From Melaminivora suipulveris (lineage in GTDB: Bacteria; Pseudomonadota; Gammaproteobacteria; Burkholderiales; Burkholderiaceae_C), in NCBI RefSeq assembly GCF_003008575.1, contig NZ_CP027667.1:1058501-1122500 (forward strand): DNA of 64,000 nt, written 5' to 3'. The position numbers and the translations under genes were made by a program. Below are positions 8,165 through 16,775 of the stretch, piece after piece (position 1 is the first letter of the stretch; each line of letters opens with the position of its first letter). The notes under the pieces were generated by a model, which saw only the letters and a list, made by a program, of their open reading frames with translations, was not told the DNA's origin and searched no databases.

Positions 8165-10479
8165 ACCTTGCCCGCCGGGTGGCGGGAGTGCGGGGTGGCG
8201 ATCTGCAGGCCGGCGGCCTGCGCGTCTTCCTCGGCGCGGCGCGCCTGCGCTTCGTACAGGCGCCAGTACGGGCCCTGGCTCTCCATGAGCTGGTCGTGCG
8301 GGCCGACCTCGACGATCTCGCCGCGGTCCAGCACCACCAGCCGGTCGGCCTTGCGCAGCGTGGACAGCCGGTGCGCGATGGCAATCGTCGTGCGGCCCTT
8401 GACCAGGTTGTCCAGGGCTTTCTGGATCTCGCGCTCGGTCTCGGTGTCCACCGCCGAGGTGGCCTCGTCCAGGATCAGTATGCGCGGGTCGATCAGGAGC
8501 GCCCGGGCGATCGAGATGCGCTGGCGCTCGCCGCCTGACAGGCTCTGGCCGCGCTCGCCCACCAGGCTGTCGTAGCCATGCGGCAGGCGCAGGATGAACT
8601 CGTGCGCGTGCGCGGCGCGCGCCGCGGCGACGATCTCGTCGCGTGTGGCATCCGGCTTGCCGTAGGCGATGTTCTCGGCCACGGTGCCGAAGAACAGAAA
8701 CGGCTCCTGCAGCACCAGGCCGATGTGGCTGCGGTAGTCGGCCACGGCCATGCGGCGCAGGTCCACGCCATCGACCAGGATGGCGCCCTCGCTCACGTCG
8801 TAGAAGCGGCAGATCAGGTTCACCAGCGTGCTCTTGCCGGAGCCGCTGTGGCCCACCAGGCCGATCATCTCGCCAGGGCGGATGTTCAGGGACACGCCCT
8901 TCAGGATCATGCGGCTGGTCGCGCGCAGGCCCACGCCGCGCAGCTCGATGGCTCCATGCATCTGCTCCACGCGCACCGGGCTGGCCGGGTCGGGCACGTT
9001 GCTGACGTGGTCCAGGATGTCGAAGATGCGCTTGGCGCCGGCCGCGGCCTTTTGCGTGACCGAGACGATGCGGCTCATCGAATCCAGCCGCGTATAGAAG
9101 CGCCCGATGTAGGCGATGAAGGCCGTGAGCACGCCCACAGTGATCTGGTTCTTCGCCACCAGCCAGATGCCGAAAGCCCAGACGATCAGCAGGCCGATCT
9201 CGGTCATCAGGGACACCGTGGGCGAGAACAGGCTCCAGGTCTTGTTCAGGCGGTCGTTGACCTCCAGGTTGTGCTGGTTGGCGGCGCGAAAGCGCTCGGC
9301 CTCGCGCCGCTCCTGCGCGAAGGCCTTGACCACGCGGATGCCGGGGATGGTGTCGGCCAGCACGTTGGTGACCTCGCTCCAGACCCGGTCGATGCGCTCG
9401 AAGCCGGTGCGCAGCTTGTCGCGCACGGTGTGGATCAGCCAGGCGATGAAGGGCAGCGGCACCAGCGTGACCAGCGCCAGCCAGGGGTTGATGGAAAACA
9501 GGATCGCCGACGTCATCAGGATCATCAGCACGTCGGTGGCGAAGTCCAGCGCGTTGAGCGACAAAAAGACGTTGATGCGATCCGTCTCCGAGCCGATGCG
9601 CGCCATCAGGTCGCCCGTTCTCTTGCTGCCGAAGTAGTCCAGCGACAGGCGCATCAGGTGCTCGTAGGTGGTGGTGCGCAGGTCGGCGCCGATGCGCTCG
9701 GACACCAGCGCCAGCACATAGGTGCGCGCCCATCCCAGGCCCCAGGCCAGGAGCGCCGCCAGCAGCAGCCCGCCCAGGTACAGCGCCACCTGCGAGACCG
9801 GGATCTGCTGGCCGCTCTGGTAGGGGATCAATATCTCGTCCATCAGCGGGATGGTCATGTACGGCGGCACCAGCGAGGCGGCGGTGGACGCCAACGTCAG
9901 GCCAAAGCCCAGGCCCAGCTGGCGCTTGTACGGCCGTGCAAAGCGCCACAGGCGCAGCAGCACCCAGGTCGAGGCGGCGGGGGGTTGCTGGCGCGCGCAG
10001 GTCGGGCACTCGTCGGCGCCTGGCGGCAGGGGCGTGTGACAGGCCGGGCAGCGCGGGGCTTCCTGATGCGCCTCCTCGATCTGGCTGCTGCGCTGCAGCC
10101 GCTCCAGTTGCCGCTCAAAGCGCTGCTGCAGGCGCACCGCCTGCTGCTCTTGCCCCAGGGTGAAGCGCCACAGCGCCAGGCGCCGCTGCGGGTCGTGCAG
10201 CTCCAGCGTGCCCACGCCGCCGTGCTCCAGCAGCTGCAGCCGCAGGCCGGGCGCCAGCGGCCAGAACTGCGCGCCCTGCTGCGCGGCCTCGGCGCCCAGG
10301 GCCAGCAGGCGCTGCCCGGTCAGCACCAACAGGCCGGGCGCGAAGCGCAGCGTCGGGGCGAGGTCAACCTCAAAGGCGGCCAGGACGTTCTCGCCAGGCG
10401 CCAGCGCTGCCTGCGCCAGCGCGGCCAGGGGGCCGCCTGGCAGGCCCGCGGTGTCGGTTGAAGGAAGAATTTCTTGCAT
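8161..10479 (-). CDS. Cyanophycin-associated ABC exporter (PH-like + zinc ribbon + TMD + NBD)
   Basis: This is a 772-aa half-transporter of the ABC exporter type with a long cytoplasmic N-terminus. Residues 30-110 resemble a bacterial PH-like domain (LLVLTGQRLLALG). A zinc-ribbon pattern follows at C144, C147, C158 and C161. Transmembrane segments start near residue 185, then Walker A (GHSGSGKST, about 540) and signature LSGGERQRIS (about 646). It is transcribed divergently from cphA' and overlaps the DUF1854 gene. The start at 10479 is the first ATG with this N-terminus; the frame runs open far upstream only as an antisense shadow of cphA' and cphA. The substrate is unknown. Export of, or sensing related to, Asp-Arg polymers or dipeptides is inference. 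Confidence 0.85.
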   Translation of the reverse strand: MQEILPSTDTAGLPGGPLAALAQAALAPGENVLAAFEVDLAPTLRFAPGLLVLTGQRLLALGAEAAQQGAQFWPLAPGLRLQLLEHGGVGTLELHDPQRRLALWRFTLGQEQQAVRLQQRFERQLERLQRSSQIEEAHQEAPRCPACHTPLPPGADECPTCARQQPPAASTWVLLRLWRFARPYKRQLGLGFGLTLASTAASLVPPYMTIPLMDEILIPYQSGQQIPVSQVALYLGGLLLAALLAWGLGWARTYVLALVSERIGADLRTTTYEHLMRLSLDYFGSKRTGDLMARIGSETDRINVFLSLNALDFATDVLMILMTSAILFSINPWLALVTLVPLPFIAWLIHTVRDKLRTGFERIDRVWSEVTNVLADTIPGIRVVKAFAQERREAERFRAANQHNLEVNDRLNKTWSLFSPTVSLMTEIGLLIVWAFGIWLVAKNQITVGVLTAFIAYIGRFYTRLDSMSRIVSVTQKAAAGAKRIFDILDHVSNVPDPASPVRVEQMHGAIELRGVGLRATSRMILKGVSLNIRPGEMIGLVGHSGSGKSTLVNLICRFYDVSEGAILVDGVDLRRMAVADYRSHIGLVLQEPFLFFGTVAENIAYGKPDATRDEIVAAARAAHAHEFILRLPHGYDSLVGERGQSLSGGERQRISIARALLIDPRILILDEATSAVDTETEREIQKALDNLVKGRTTIAIAHRLSTLRKADRLVVLDRGEIVEVGPHDQLMESQGPYWRLYEAQARRAEEDAQAAGLQIATPHSRHPAGKV

Positions 10480-10680
10480 GTTCTCGCTATTGCCTGCGCG
10501 CTGCGCCTGCCTTGGCGTCCATTGTCCGGCAGCGGTGCGCCGCTGTCGGGCCAGGGGCCTTGCCAGATGTAACGGCGCCTGCCGCGCCCCGGCTGACAAC
10601 GCCCACTGACGAACAGGGCGATACTTTGCCCGCGCACCTGTGATGCAGGCGCCCCATCCCGTTTCCTCCCACCCGCTTTC

Positions 10681-12870
10681 ATGCCCACTTTCCAAGACAT
10701 CCGACTGCTGCGCATCAACTACCTGCGCGGCCCCAGCATCTGGACCTATCGCCCCATCCTGGAGGTGTGGCTGGACCTGGGCGAGCTGGAAGACCATCCC
10801 TCCAACGCCATAGACGGCCTCAACGAACGGCTGACCGCCTGGCTGCCCGACCTGGTCGAGCACCACTGCGGCGTCGGCGAACGCGGCGGCTTCCTGCAAC
10901 GGCTGGAGGGCGGCACCTGGATGGGCCACGTGCTGGAGCACGTCATCATCGAGCTGCTGAACCTCTCGGGCATGCCTGCGGCCTTCGGCCAGACGCGCGA
11001 GACCTCGCAGCGCGGCATCTACCGCATGGTCTTTCGCTGCCCCGAGGAAGCCGTGGCGCGCGTGTCGCTGGAGCAGGGCCACCGCCTGCTCATGGCGGCC
11101 ATCAACGACCAGCCGTTCGACCTGAAGGCCGCCGTCCAGGCCATCAAGACCGCCATCGACGACCGATATCTCGGCCCCAGCACCGGCTGCATCGTCGACG
11201 CCGCCGGCGAGCGCCGCATCCCGCACATCCGCTTGAACGACGGCAATCTGGTGCAGCTGGGCTACGGCGCGGCGCAGCGGCGCATCTGGACGGCCGAGAG
11301 CGACCAGACCAGCGCCATCGCCGAGGGCATCGCCCAGGACAAGGATTTCACCAAGCGCCTGCTGGCCTCGTGCGGCGTGCCGGTGCCCCAGGGCCAAGTG
11401 GTGGAGAGCCCCGAAGAGGCCTGGGAGGTGGCGCAGGACATCGGCCTGCCCGTCACCGTCAAGCCCAGCGACGGCAACCACGCGCGCGGCGTGACGCTGG
11501 AGCTCACGCGCGAGGCCGACATCAAGGCCGCCTTCGCCCTGGCCGAGCCCGAGGGCTCGGAGGTCATCGTCGAGCGCTTCATCGAGGGCATCGAGCACCG
11601 ATTGCTGGTGGTGGGCGGCCGGGTCGTCGCCGCCTGCAAGGGCGAGACGGTGAGCGTCACCGGCAACGGCAAATCCACCCTGCGCGAGCTGGTGGATGTG
11701 GAAAACCAGGACCCGCGCCGCGGCATCGAGCAGGAATACCCCTTGAGCCCCATCGATGTGCAGGCTCCCGCCGTGCGGCTGGAGCTGCACCGCCAGGACG
11801 TCACGCCGGACAGCGTGATCGAGGCCGGCCGCAGCGTGCTGCTGCAAAGAAACGGCAACATGGCCATCGACTGCACCGACGAGGTGCACCCGGACGTGGC
11901 CTACTTCGCGCAGCTGGCGGCAAAGATCGTCGGCCTGGACATCGCCGGCATGGACATGATCCTGAAAGACGTCGCCCAGCCCATGGCCGCGCAGGGCGGC
12001 GCCATCCTGGAGGTCAACGCCGGCCCCGGCCTCCTGATGCACCTGAAACCCACGGCCGGCGCGCCCCGGCCCGTGGGCATGGCCATCGTCGACCACCTGT
12101 TTCCGCGCGAGGGCGCCGCGCATCCGGGGCGCATCCCCATCGTCGGCATCGCCGGCACGCAGGGCAATGCCTTCATCGCGCGGCTGGTGGGCTGGCTCTT
12201 GCAGCTGTCGGGCAAGCTGACCGGCGTGGCCAGCAGCGAGGGCATGTTCCTGGCCGACCGGCGCACGCAGACCAGCAGCGCCGCGCACTGGGCCGGCGCG
12301 CACCGCCTGCTGACCAACCGCCTGGCCGAGGCGGCCGTGATCCAGACCAACGCACGTTCCATCCTGGACGAGGGCCTGGCCTACGACCGCTGCCTGGTCG
12401 GCGTGGTCACCGACATGGACGGCTTCGAGCAGCTGGCCGACCACGACATCCACGAGGCCGCGCAGATGCGCCGCGTGCTGCGCACGCAGATCGACGTGGT
12501 GCTGGCCGATGGCGCCGGCGTGCTGAACGCCGACAACGAGCAGGTGGCCGAACTGGGCGAACTGTGCGATGGCGAGGTGCTGCTGTATTCGCTGGACGCG
12601 GACAACCCGCGCCTGGCCGCGCACCGCGCCGCCACCCGCACCGAGGGCGCCAGCGGCGAGGGCCGCGCGGTCTTCGTGCGCGGGCAGCAGGTGGTGCTGG
12701 CCACCGGCGCTGCCGAGCGCGTGCTGGGCACGCTGGGCGCCTTGAGCCTGCCCGGCGGGCAGCGGCCGGACACGGCGGCGCTGCTGGCGGCCATTGCCAC
12801 CGCCTGGGCGCTGGACATCACGCCGGATCTGATCGCCGCCGGCATCAAGACCTTCGAATACACGGCCTGA
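10681..12870 (+). CDS. cphA': Cyanophycin synthetase-like protein CphA' (degenerate Mur-ligase domain)
   Basis: This is a 729-aa paralogue of cyanophycin synthetase, the enzyme making multi-L-arginyl-poly-L-aspartate. The N-terminal domain and ATP-grasp region are well kept (GPSTGCIVDAA near residue 165, VKPSDGNHARGV near 260, ILEVNAGPGLLMHL near 445). The C-terminal Mur-ligase-like domain is shortened, and its P-loop reads GTQGNAF near residue 490, where the functional partner has GTNGKTT. The lysine needed for ATP binding is thus missing. It lies 91 bp upstream of the intact cphA on the same strand. I infer that it cannot perform both addition steps alone and is either an auxiliary subunit or a one-step ligase. 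Confidence 0.9.
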   Translation: MPTFQDIRLLRINYLRGPSIWTYRPILEVWLDLGELEDHPSNAIDGLNERLTAWLPDLVEHHCGVGERGGFLQRLEGGTWMGHVLEHVIIELLNLSGMPAAFGQTRETSQRGIYRMVFRCPEEAVARVSLEQGHRLLMAAINDQPFDLKAAVQAIKTAIDDRYLGPSTGCIVDAAGERRIPHIRLNDGNLVQLGYGAAQRRIWTAESDQTSAIAEGIAQDKDFTKRLLASCGVPVPQGQVVESPEEAWEVAQDIGLPVTVKPSDGNHARGVTLELTREADIKAAFALAEPEGSEVIVERFIEGIEHRLLVVGGRVVAACKGETVSVTGNGKSTLRELVDVENQDPRRGIEQEYPLSPIDVQAPAVRLELHRQDVTPDSVIEAGRSVLLQRNGNMAIDCTDEVHPDVAYFAQLAAKIVGLDIAGMDMILKDVAQPMAAQGGAILEVNAGPGLLMHLKPTAGAPRPVGMAIVDHLFPREGAAHPGRIPIVGIAGTQGNAFIARLVGWLLQLSGKLTGVASSEGMFLADRRTQTSSAAHWAGAHRLLTNRLAEAAVIQTNARSILDEGLAYDRCLVGVVTDMDGFEQLADHDIHEAAQMRRVLRTQIDVVLADGAGVLNADNEQVAELGELCDGEVLLYSLDADNPRLAAHRAATRTEGASGEGRAVFVRGQQVVLATGAAERVLGTLGALSLPGGQRPDTAALLAAIATAWALDITPDLIAAGIKTFEYTA

Positions 12871-12892
12871 ATGAAGCTGAAGCGGCCCGATT

Positions 12893-12951
12893 TTGCTATT
12901 AAATATATAGCTAACTGCGCTTGATCCACGCCGACAAACCCCACTTTTTCC
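12893..12951 (+). repeat. ~60-bp intergenic element, copy 3
   Basis: It lies between cphA' and cphA, 22 bp after the cphA' stop. The dyad GCTATTAAATATATAGCT is followed by GCGCTTGATCCACGCCGAC and a T-rich end. It occupies nearly the whole gap, so any cphA expression signal must coexist with it. Confidence 0.8.
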
Positions 12952-12961
12952 TGTAAAACCC

Positions 12962-15550
12962 ATGGAAATCACCCGCATCCGCGCGCTGCGCGGCCCCAAC
13001 CTCTGGACGCGCAGCACCGCCATCGAGGCCGTCGTGCAGTGCCAGGACGGCGAGTGCGACTACGCCGCGCTGCCGGGCTTCGAGGACCGGCTGCGCGCGC
13101 GCTTTCCGGCCATCGGCGCGCTGCAGCCGCACGGCGCAGACCAGGTGCTGTCGCTGGCGCATGTGCTGGAGGCCGCCGCGCTGCAGCTGCAGGCGCAGGC
13201 CGGCTGCCCGGTGACCTTCAGCCGCACGGCGGACACGCTGGAGCCGAGCACCTGGCAGGTCATCGTCGAATACACCGAAGAGGCCGTCGGCCGGCTGGCC
13301 CTGGAGCGGGCCGAGGCGCTGATCCAGGCGGCGCTGATCGATGCGCCCTTTGATGCCGACGCCGTCATCGCGCAGCTGCGCGAGCTGGACGAGGACGAGC
13401 GCATCGGTCCGTCCACCGGCTCCATCGTCGATGCCGCCGTGGTGCGCGGCATCCCGTTTCGGCGCCTGACCAGCGGCTCGCTGGTGCAGCTGGGCTGGGG
13501 CGCGCGCGCACGGCGCATCCAGGCCGCCGAGCTGGATTCGACCAGCGCCGTGGCCGAATCCATCGCCCAGGACAAGGATTTGACCAAGCGCCTGCTGCAC
13601 GCTGCCGGCGTGCCGGTGCCGCTGGGCCGGCCGGTGCTGGATGCCGATGACGCCTGGCACGTCGCCGAAGAAGTCGGCCTGCCGGTCGTGGTCAAGCCGC
13701 AGGACGGCAACCAGGGCAAGGGCGTCACCGTCAACATCGGCACGCGCGCGCAGCTCGACGCGGCGTACGCCGTGGCGCGTGAATATGGCGACGAGGTCAT
13801 GGTCGAGCGCTTCCTGCCGGGGCACGACTTCCGCCTGCTGGTCGTGGGCCAGCAGATGGTCGCCGCCGCGCGGCGCGACCCGCCGCAGGTGCTGGGCGAC
13901 GGCCAGCACAGCGTGCGCGAGCTGGTCGACATCGTGAACCAGGACCCGCGCCGCGGCACCGGCCACGGCACGGCGCTGACGCGCATCCGGCTGGACGACA
14001 TCGCCCTGGCGCGCCTGGCGGCCGAGGGGCTGACGCCGGATTCGGTGCCCGCGCAGGGCCAGCGCGTGGTGCTGCGCAACAACGCCAACCTGTCCACCGG
14101 CGGCAGCGCCACCGACGTGACCGACGACGTGCACCCGGACATCGCCGCGCGCGCCGTGGCCGCGGCGCAGACCATCGGCCTGCACATCTGCGGCGTGGAC
14201 GTAGTCTGCGAGACCATGCTGCGTCCGCTGGAGGAGCAAAGCGGCGGCATCGTCGAGGTCAACGCCGCCCCAGGCCTGCGCATGCACCTGTCGCCCTCCT
14301 TCGGGCGCGCCCGCAACGTCGGCCAGCCGATGGTGGATGCGCTGTTCGCGCCCGGCGAGGACGGGCGCATTCCGCTGGTCGCCGTGACCGGCACCAACGG
14401 CAAGACGACTGTCACGCGCCTGATCAACCACCTGCTGTCCGCGCACGGCCTGCGCACCGGCATGACCAACACCGACGGCGTGTGGGCCAACGGCCGGCAG
14501 ATCGACAGCGGCGACTGCTCGGGGCCGAAAAGCGCGCGCAACGTGCTGTTCCACCCCGAGGTGGACGCTGCCGTGCTCGAATGCGCGCGCGGCGGCATCC
14601 TGCGCGAGGGCCTGGGTTTTGACCGCTGCCAGGTGGCGGTGGTGACCAACGTCGGCGCCGGCGACCACCTGGGGCTGAACTTCATCCACACCGTGGAGGA
14701 CGTGGCGGTGCTGAAGCGCGTGATCGTGCAGAACGTCGCGCCCGGCGGCTTTGCCGTGCTCAACGCCGCCGATCCGCTGGTGGCCGCCATGGCCGGCGTG
14801 TGCGCGGGCAAGGTCATCTATTTCGCCGCCGAGCGCCACCACCCGGTCATGGCCACGCACCGTGCGCAGGGCAGCCGCGTGGTCTATGTCGACGGCGAGC
14901 ACATCGTCTGCGCCGAGGGCTCGTGGCGCGAGAGCATCGCGCTGCGCGACGTGCCGCTCACGCGCGGCGGGGCCATCGGCTTCCAGGTGGACAACGCCAT
15001 GGCGGCGATCGCCGCGGTGTGGGCGCTGGGCCTGCCGTGGGAGACCATCCGCCGGGGCCTGTCGAGCTTTTCTGCCGATGGCGACAACGCGCCGGGGCGC
15101 TTCAACGTCATGGACCACGGCGGCGCCACGGTGATCGCCGACTACGGCCACAACCCGGACGCCATGCGCGCGCTGGTGCAGGCCGTGCAGGCCATGCCGG
15201 CGGCGCGGCGCAGCGTGGTCATCTCCGGCGCCGGCGACCGGCGCGACGAGGACATCACCGAGCAAACGCAAATCCTGGGCTCGGCGTTCGACGACGTGGT
15301 GCTGTACCAGGACGCCTGCCAGCGCGGGCGCGAGGACGGCGAGGTGCTGGCGCTTCTGCGCCGGGGCCTTTCGGGCGCGGCACGCGCCGACTACGTGACC
15401 GAGATCCAGGGCGAATTCGCCGCCATCGACCACGCGCTGGCGCGCCTGGCGCCAGGCGATCTGTGCCTGGTGCTGGTCGACCAGGTCGAGGAAGCACTGG
15501 CGCACCTGCAGCGCCGCTGCGCCGAGGCGTCGAGCGAGGCCACATCGTGA
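12962..15550 (+). CDS. cphA: Cyanophycin synthetase CphA
   Basis: This 862-aa enzyme polymerises aspartate and arginine, using ATP, into the nitrogen and carbon storage polymer cyanophycin. It has an N-terminal domain, an ATP-grasp domain (GPSTGSIVDAA, VKPQDGNQGKGV, IVEVNAAPGLRMHL) that adds Asp, and a Mur-ligase-like domain with intact P-loop GTNGKTTVTR at about residue 477 that adds Arg. The C-terminal ligase segment ADYGHNPDAMRAL is present. Its TGA overlaps the ATG of the next gene. No cyanophycinase (cphB) or isoaspartyl dipeptidase gene is in the window. Confidence 0.95.
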   Translation: MEITRIRALRGPNLWTRSTAIEAVVQCQDGECDYAALPGFEDRLRARFPAIGALQPHGADQVLSLAHVLEAAALQLQAQAGCPVTFSRTADTLEPSTWQVIVEYTEEAVGRLALERAEALIQAALIDAPFDADAVIAQLRELDEDERIGPSTGSIVDAAVVRGIPFRRLTSGSLVQLGWGARARRIQAAELDSTSAVAESIAQDKDLTKRLLHAAGVPVPLGRPVLDADDAWHVAEEVGLPVVVKPQDGNQGKGVTVNIGTRAQLDAAYAVAREYGDEVMVERFLPGHDFRLLVVGQQMVAAARRDPPQVLGDGQHSVRELVDIVNQDPRRGTGHGTALTRIRLDDIALARLAAEGLTPDSVPAQGQRVVLRNNANLSTGGSATDVTDDVHPDIAARAVAAAQTIGLHICGVDVVCETMLRPLEEQSGGIVEVNAAPGLRMHLSPSFGRARNVGQPMVDALFAPGEDGRIPLVAVTGTNGKTTVTRLINHLLSAHGLRTGMTNTDGVWANGRQIDSGDCSGPKSARNVLFHPEVDAAVLECARGGILREGLGFDRCQVAVVTNVGAGDHLGLNFIHTVEDVAVLKRVIVQNVAPGGFAVLNAADPLVAAMAGVCAGKVIYFAAERHHPVMATHRAQGSRVVYVDGEHIVCAEGSWRESIALRDVPLTRGGAIGFQVDNAMAAIAAVWALGLPWETIRRGLSSFSADGDNAPGRFNVMDHGGATVIADYGHNPDAMRALVQAVQAMPAARRSVVISGAGDRRDEDITEQTQILGSAFDDVVLYQDACQRGREDGEVLALLRRGLSGAARADYVTEIQGEFAAIDHALARLAPGDLCLVLVDQVEEALAHLQRRCAEASSEATS

Positions 15551-16035
15551 TGGCGCGCCGCCCCTCCCTGTCGCTATTGCTGGCCGGCGCTCTGCTGGCC
15601 GGCGCGCCGGCGCTGGCGCAGTCCGAGCGCATCGGCAGCGTGGACACAGCATTCCAGTGGCTGGGCCGCGACCACGACATCGTCGTCGAGGCCTACGACG
15701 ACCCGCTGGTGGCGGGCGTGACCTGCTACGTCTCGCGCGCGCGCACCGGCGGCATCAAGGGCACGCTGGGCCTGGCCGAGGACCGCGCCGAGGCCTCGAT
15801 CGCCTGCCGGCAGGTGGGGCCCATCAGCTTCGACAAGCCGCTGCCGCGCCAGCAGCAGGTGTTCAGCGAACGCATGTCGATTTTGTTCAAGCGCCTGCGT
15901 GTGGTGCGCATGGTGGACAGCCAACGTAACGCGCTGGTCTACCTGTCGTACTCGGACAAACTGATCGACGGTTCGCCGCAAAACAGCCTCTCGGCCGTGC
16001 CGGTGCCGCGTGAGGTGGCGATTCCGGTGAAATAG
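15550..16035 (+). CDS. CreA family periplasmic protein
   Basis: This is a 161-aa exported protein of the CreA family (PF05981), whose biochemical role is unknown. A signal peptide covers about residues 1-23, ending in PALAQS. The mature part has the family landmarks DPLVAGVTCYVSRA, GIKGTLGLAEDRAEASIACRQ and VYLSYSDKLIDGSP. The ATG shares one base with the cphA stop, so it is translationally coupled to cphA. CreA genes occur widely outside cyanophycin loci, so the functional link is uncertain. Confidence 0.88.
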   Translation: MARRPSLSLLLAGALLAGAPALAQSERIGSVDTAFQWLGRDHDIVVEAYDDPLVAGVTCYVSRARTGGIKGTLGLAEDRAEASIACRQVGPISFDKPLPRQQQVFSERMSILFKRLRVVRMVDSQRNALVYLSYSDKLIDGSPQNSLSAVPVPREVAIPVK

Positions 16036-16038
16036 CGG

Positions 16039-16109
16039 GCTTTTTTGAGCCAAAAAGGCCGTCAGTCGGCGCAGATCAAGCGTGTTCAGCTATCGGAATA
16101 AGAGCAGCT
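16039..16109 (-). repeat. ~60-bp intergenic element, copy 4
   Basis: It starts a few bases after the creA-like stop and ends at the 3' end of the convergent oxidoreductase gene. On the minus strand GATAGCTGAACACGCTTGAT is followed by CTGCGCCGACTGACGGCC and TTTTTGG. Confidence 0.75.
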
Positions 16110-16775
16110 TCACCCTTGCTGCGCAATCTGCCGCAGCGCCTGCTCGAACACCGCCGCCGGCTGGCCGCCCTGGATCAGGTGCCGGCCGTTGACGATCACC
16201 GCCGGCACCGAGTGGATGCCCTGCGCCTGCCAGTGCCGCTCGCGCTCGCGCACCTCGCCGGCGAACTCCTGCGAGCCCAGCACCTGCGCAGCGCGCGCCT
16301 CGTCCAGGCCCAGTTCACGCACCAGGCCCAGCAGCACCGCCTGGTCACCGGGGTTCTCGCCGCGGCTGAAGTAGGCTGTAAACAGCGCACTCTCCAGCGC
16401 GTGCTGCTGGCCCGGCTCGCCTTCCTGACCCAGCCAGTACAGCAGCCGGTGGGCGTCGAAGGTGTTGTAGATGTGCGTGCGCCGCTGGCTGTCGAAGAGC
16501 ATACCCACGGCGCGGCCGCGCTCGGCGATCGTCTGGTGCATCTGCTCGAACTGCGCCGGCGAGCCGCCGTACTTGGCCGACAGGTGCTGCACCAGTTCCT
16601 CGCCCTGCGCGCCCAGATTCGGGTTCAGCTCAAACGGCTGGCTGTGCCAGGAAAAGGTCAGCTCGCCAGCCAGGCTGGTGCGCACCTGCTCCAGCGTCTT
16701 GAAGGCGATGGCGCACCAGGGGCAGACCAGATCGGAGACGAAGTCGATACGCAGCTCGGGGACGGGGGTGTTCAT
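16110..16775 (-). CDS. DsbA family (FrnE-type) oxidoreductase
   Basis: This is a 221-aa thioredoxin-fold protein without a signal peptide. The redox motif CPWC is at C18-C21, and the cis-proline strand is seen in GIHSVPAVIVNG. The all-alpha insertion typical of FrnE-like 2-hydroxychromene isomerase/DsbA relatives is present. It probably acts as a cytoplasmic dithiol oxidoreductase. The start at 16775 has AGGAG upstream and overlaps the acyl-CoA synthetase stop by four bases (ATGA), so the two form an operon. Confidence 0.88.
   Translation of the reverse strand: MNTPVPELRIDFVSDLVCPWCAIAFKTLEQVRTSLAGELTFSWHSQPFELNPNLGAQGEELVQHLSAKYGGSPAQFEQMHQTIAERGRAVGMLFDSQRRTHIYNTFDAHRLLYWLGQEGEPGQQHALESALFTAYFSRGENPGDQAVLLGLVRELGLDEARAAQVLGSQEFAGEVRERERHWQAQGIHSVPAVIVNGRHLIQGGQPAAVFEQALRQIAQQG

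Noticed and set aside
8161..13023. One continuous minus-strand ORF of 1,620 codons
   Set aside because: Only the first 772 codons up to 10479 encode the ABC transporter. The rest is antisense to cphA' and cphA and has no protein-like composition.
12911..15652. Minus-strand ORF of 913 codons opposite cphA
   Set aside because: It has no recognisable motif, and cphA on the plus strand explains the region fully.
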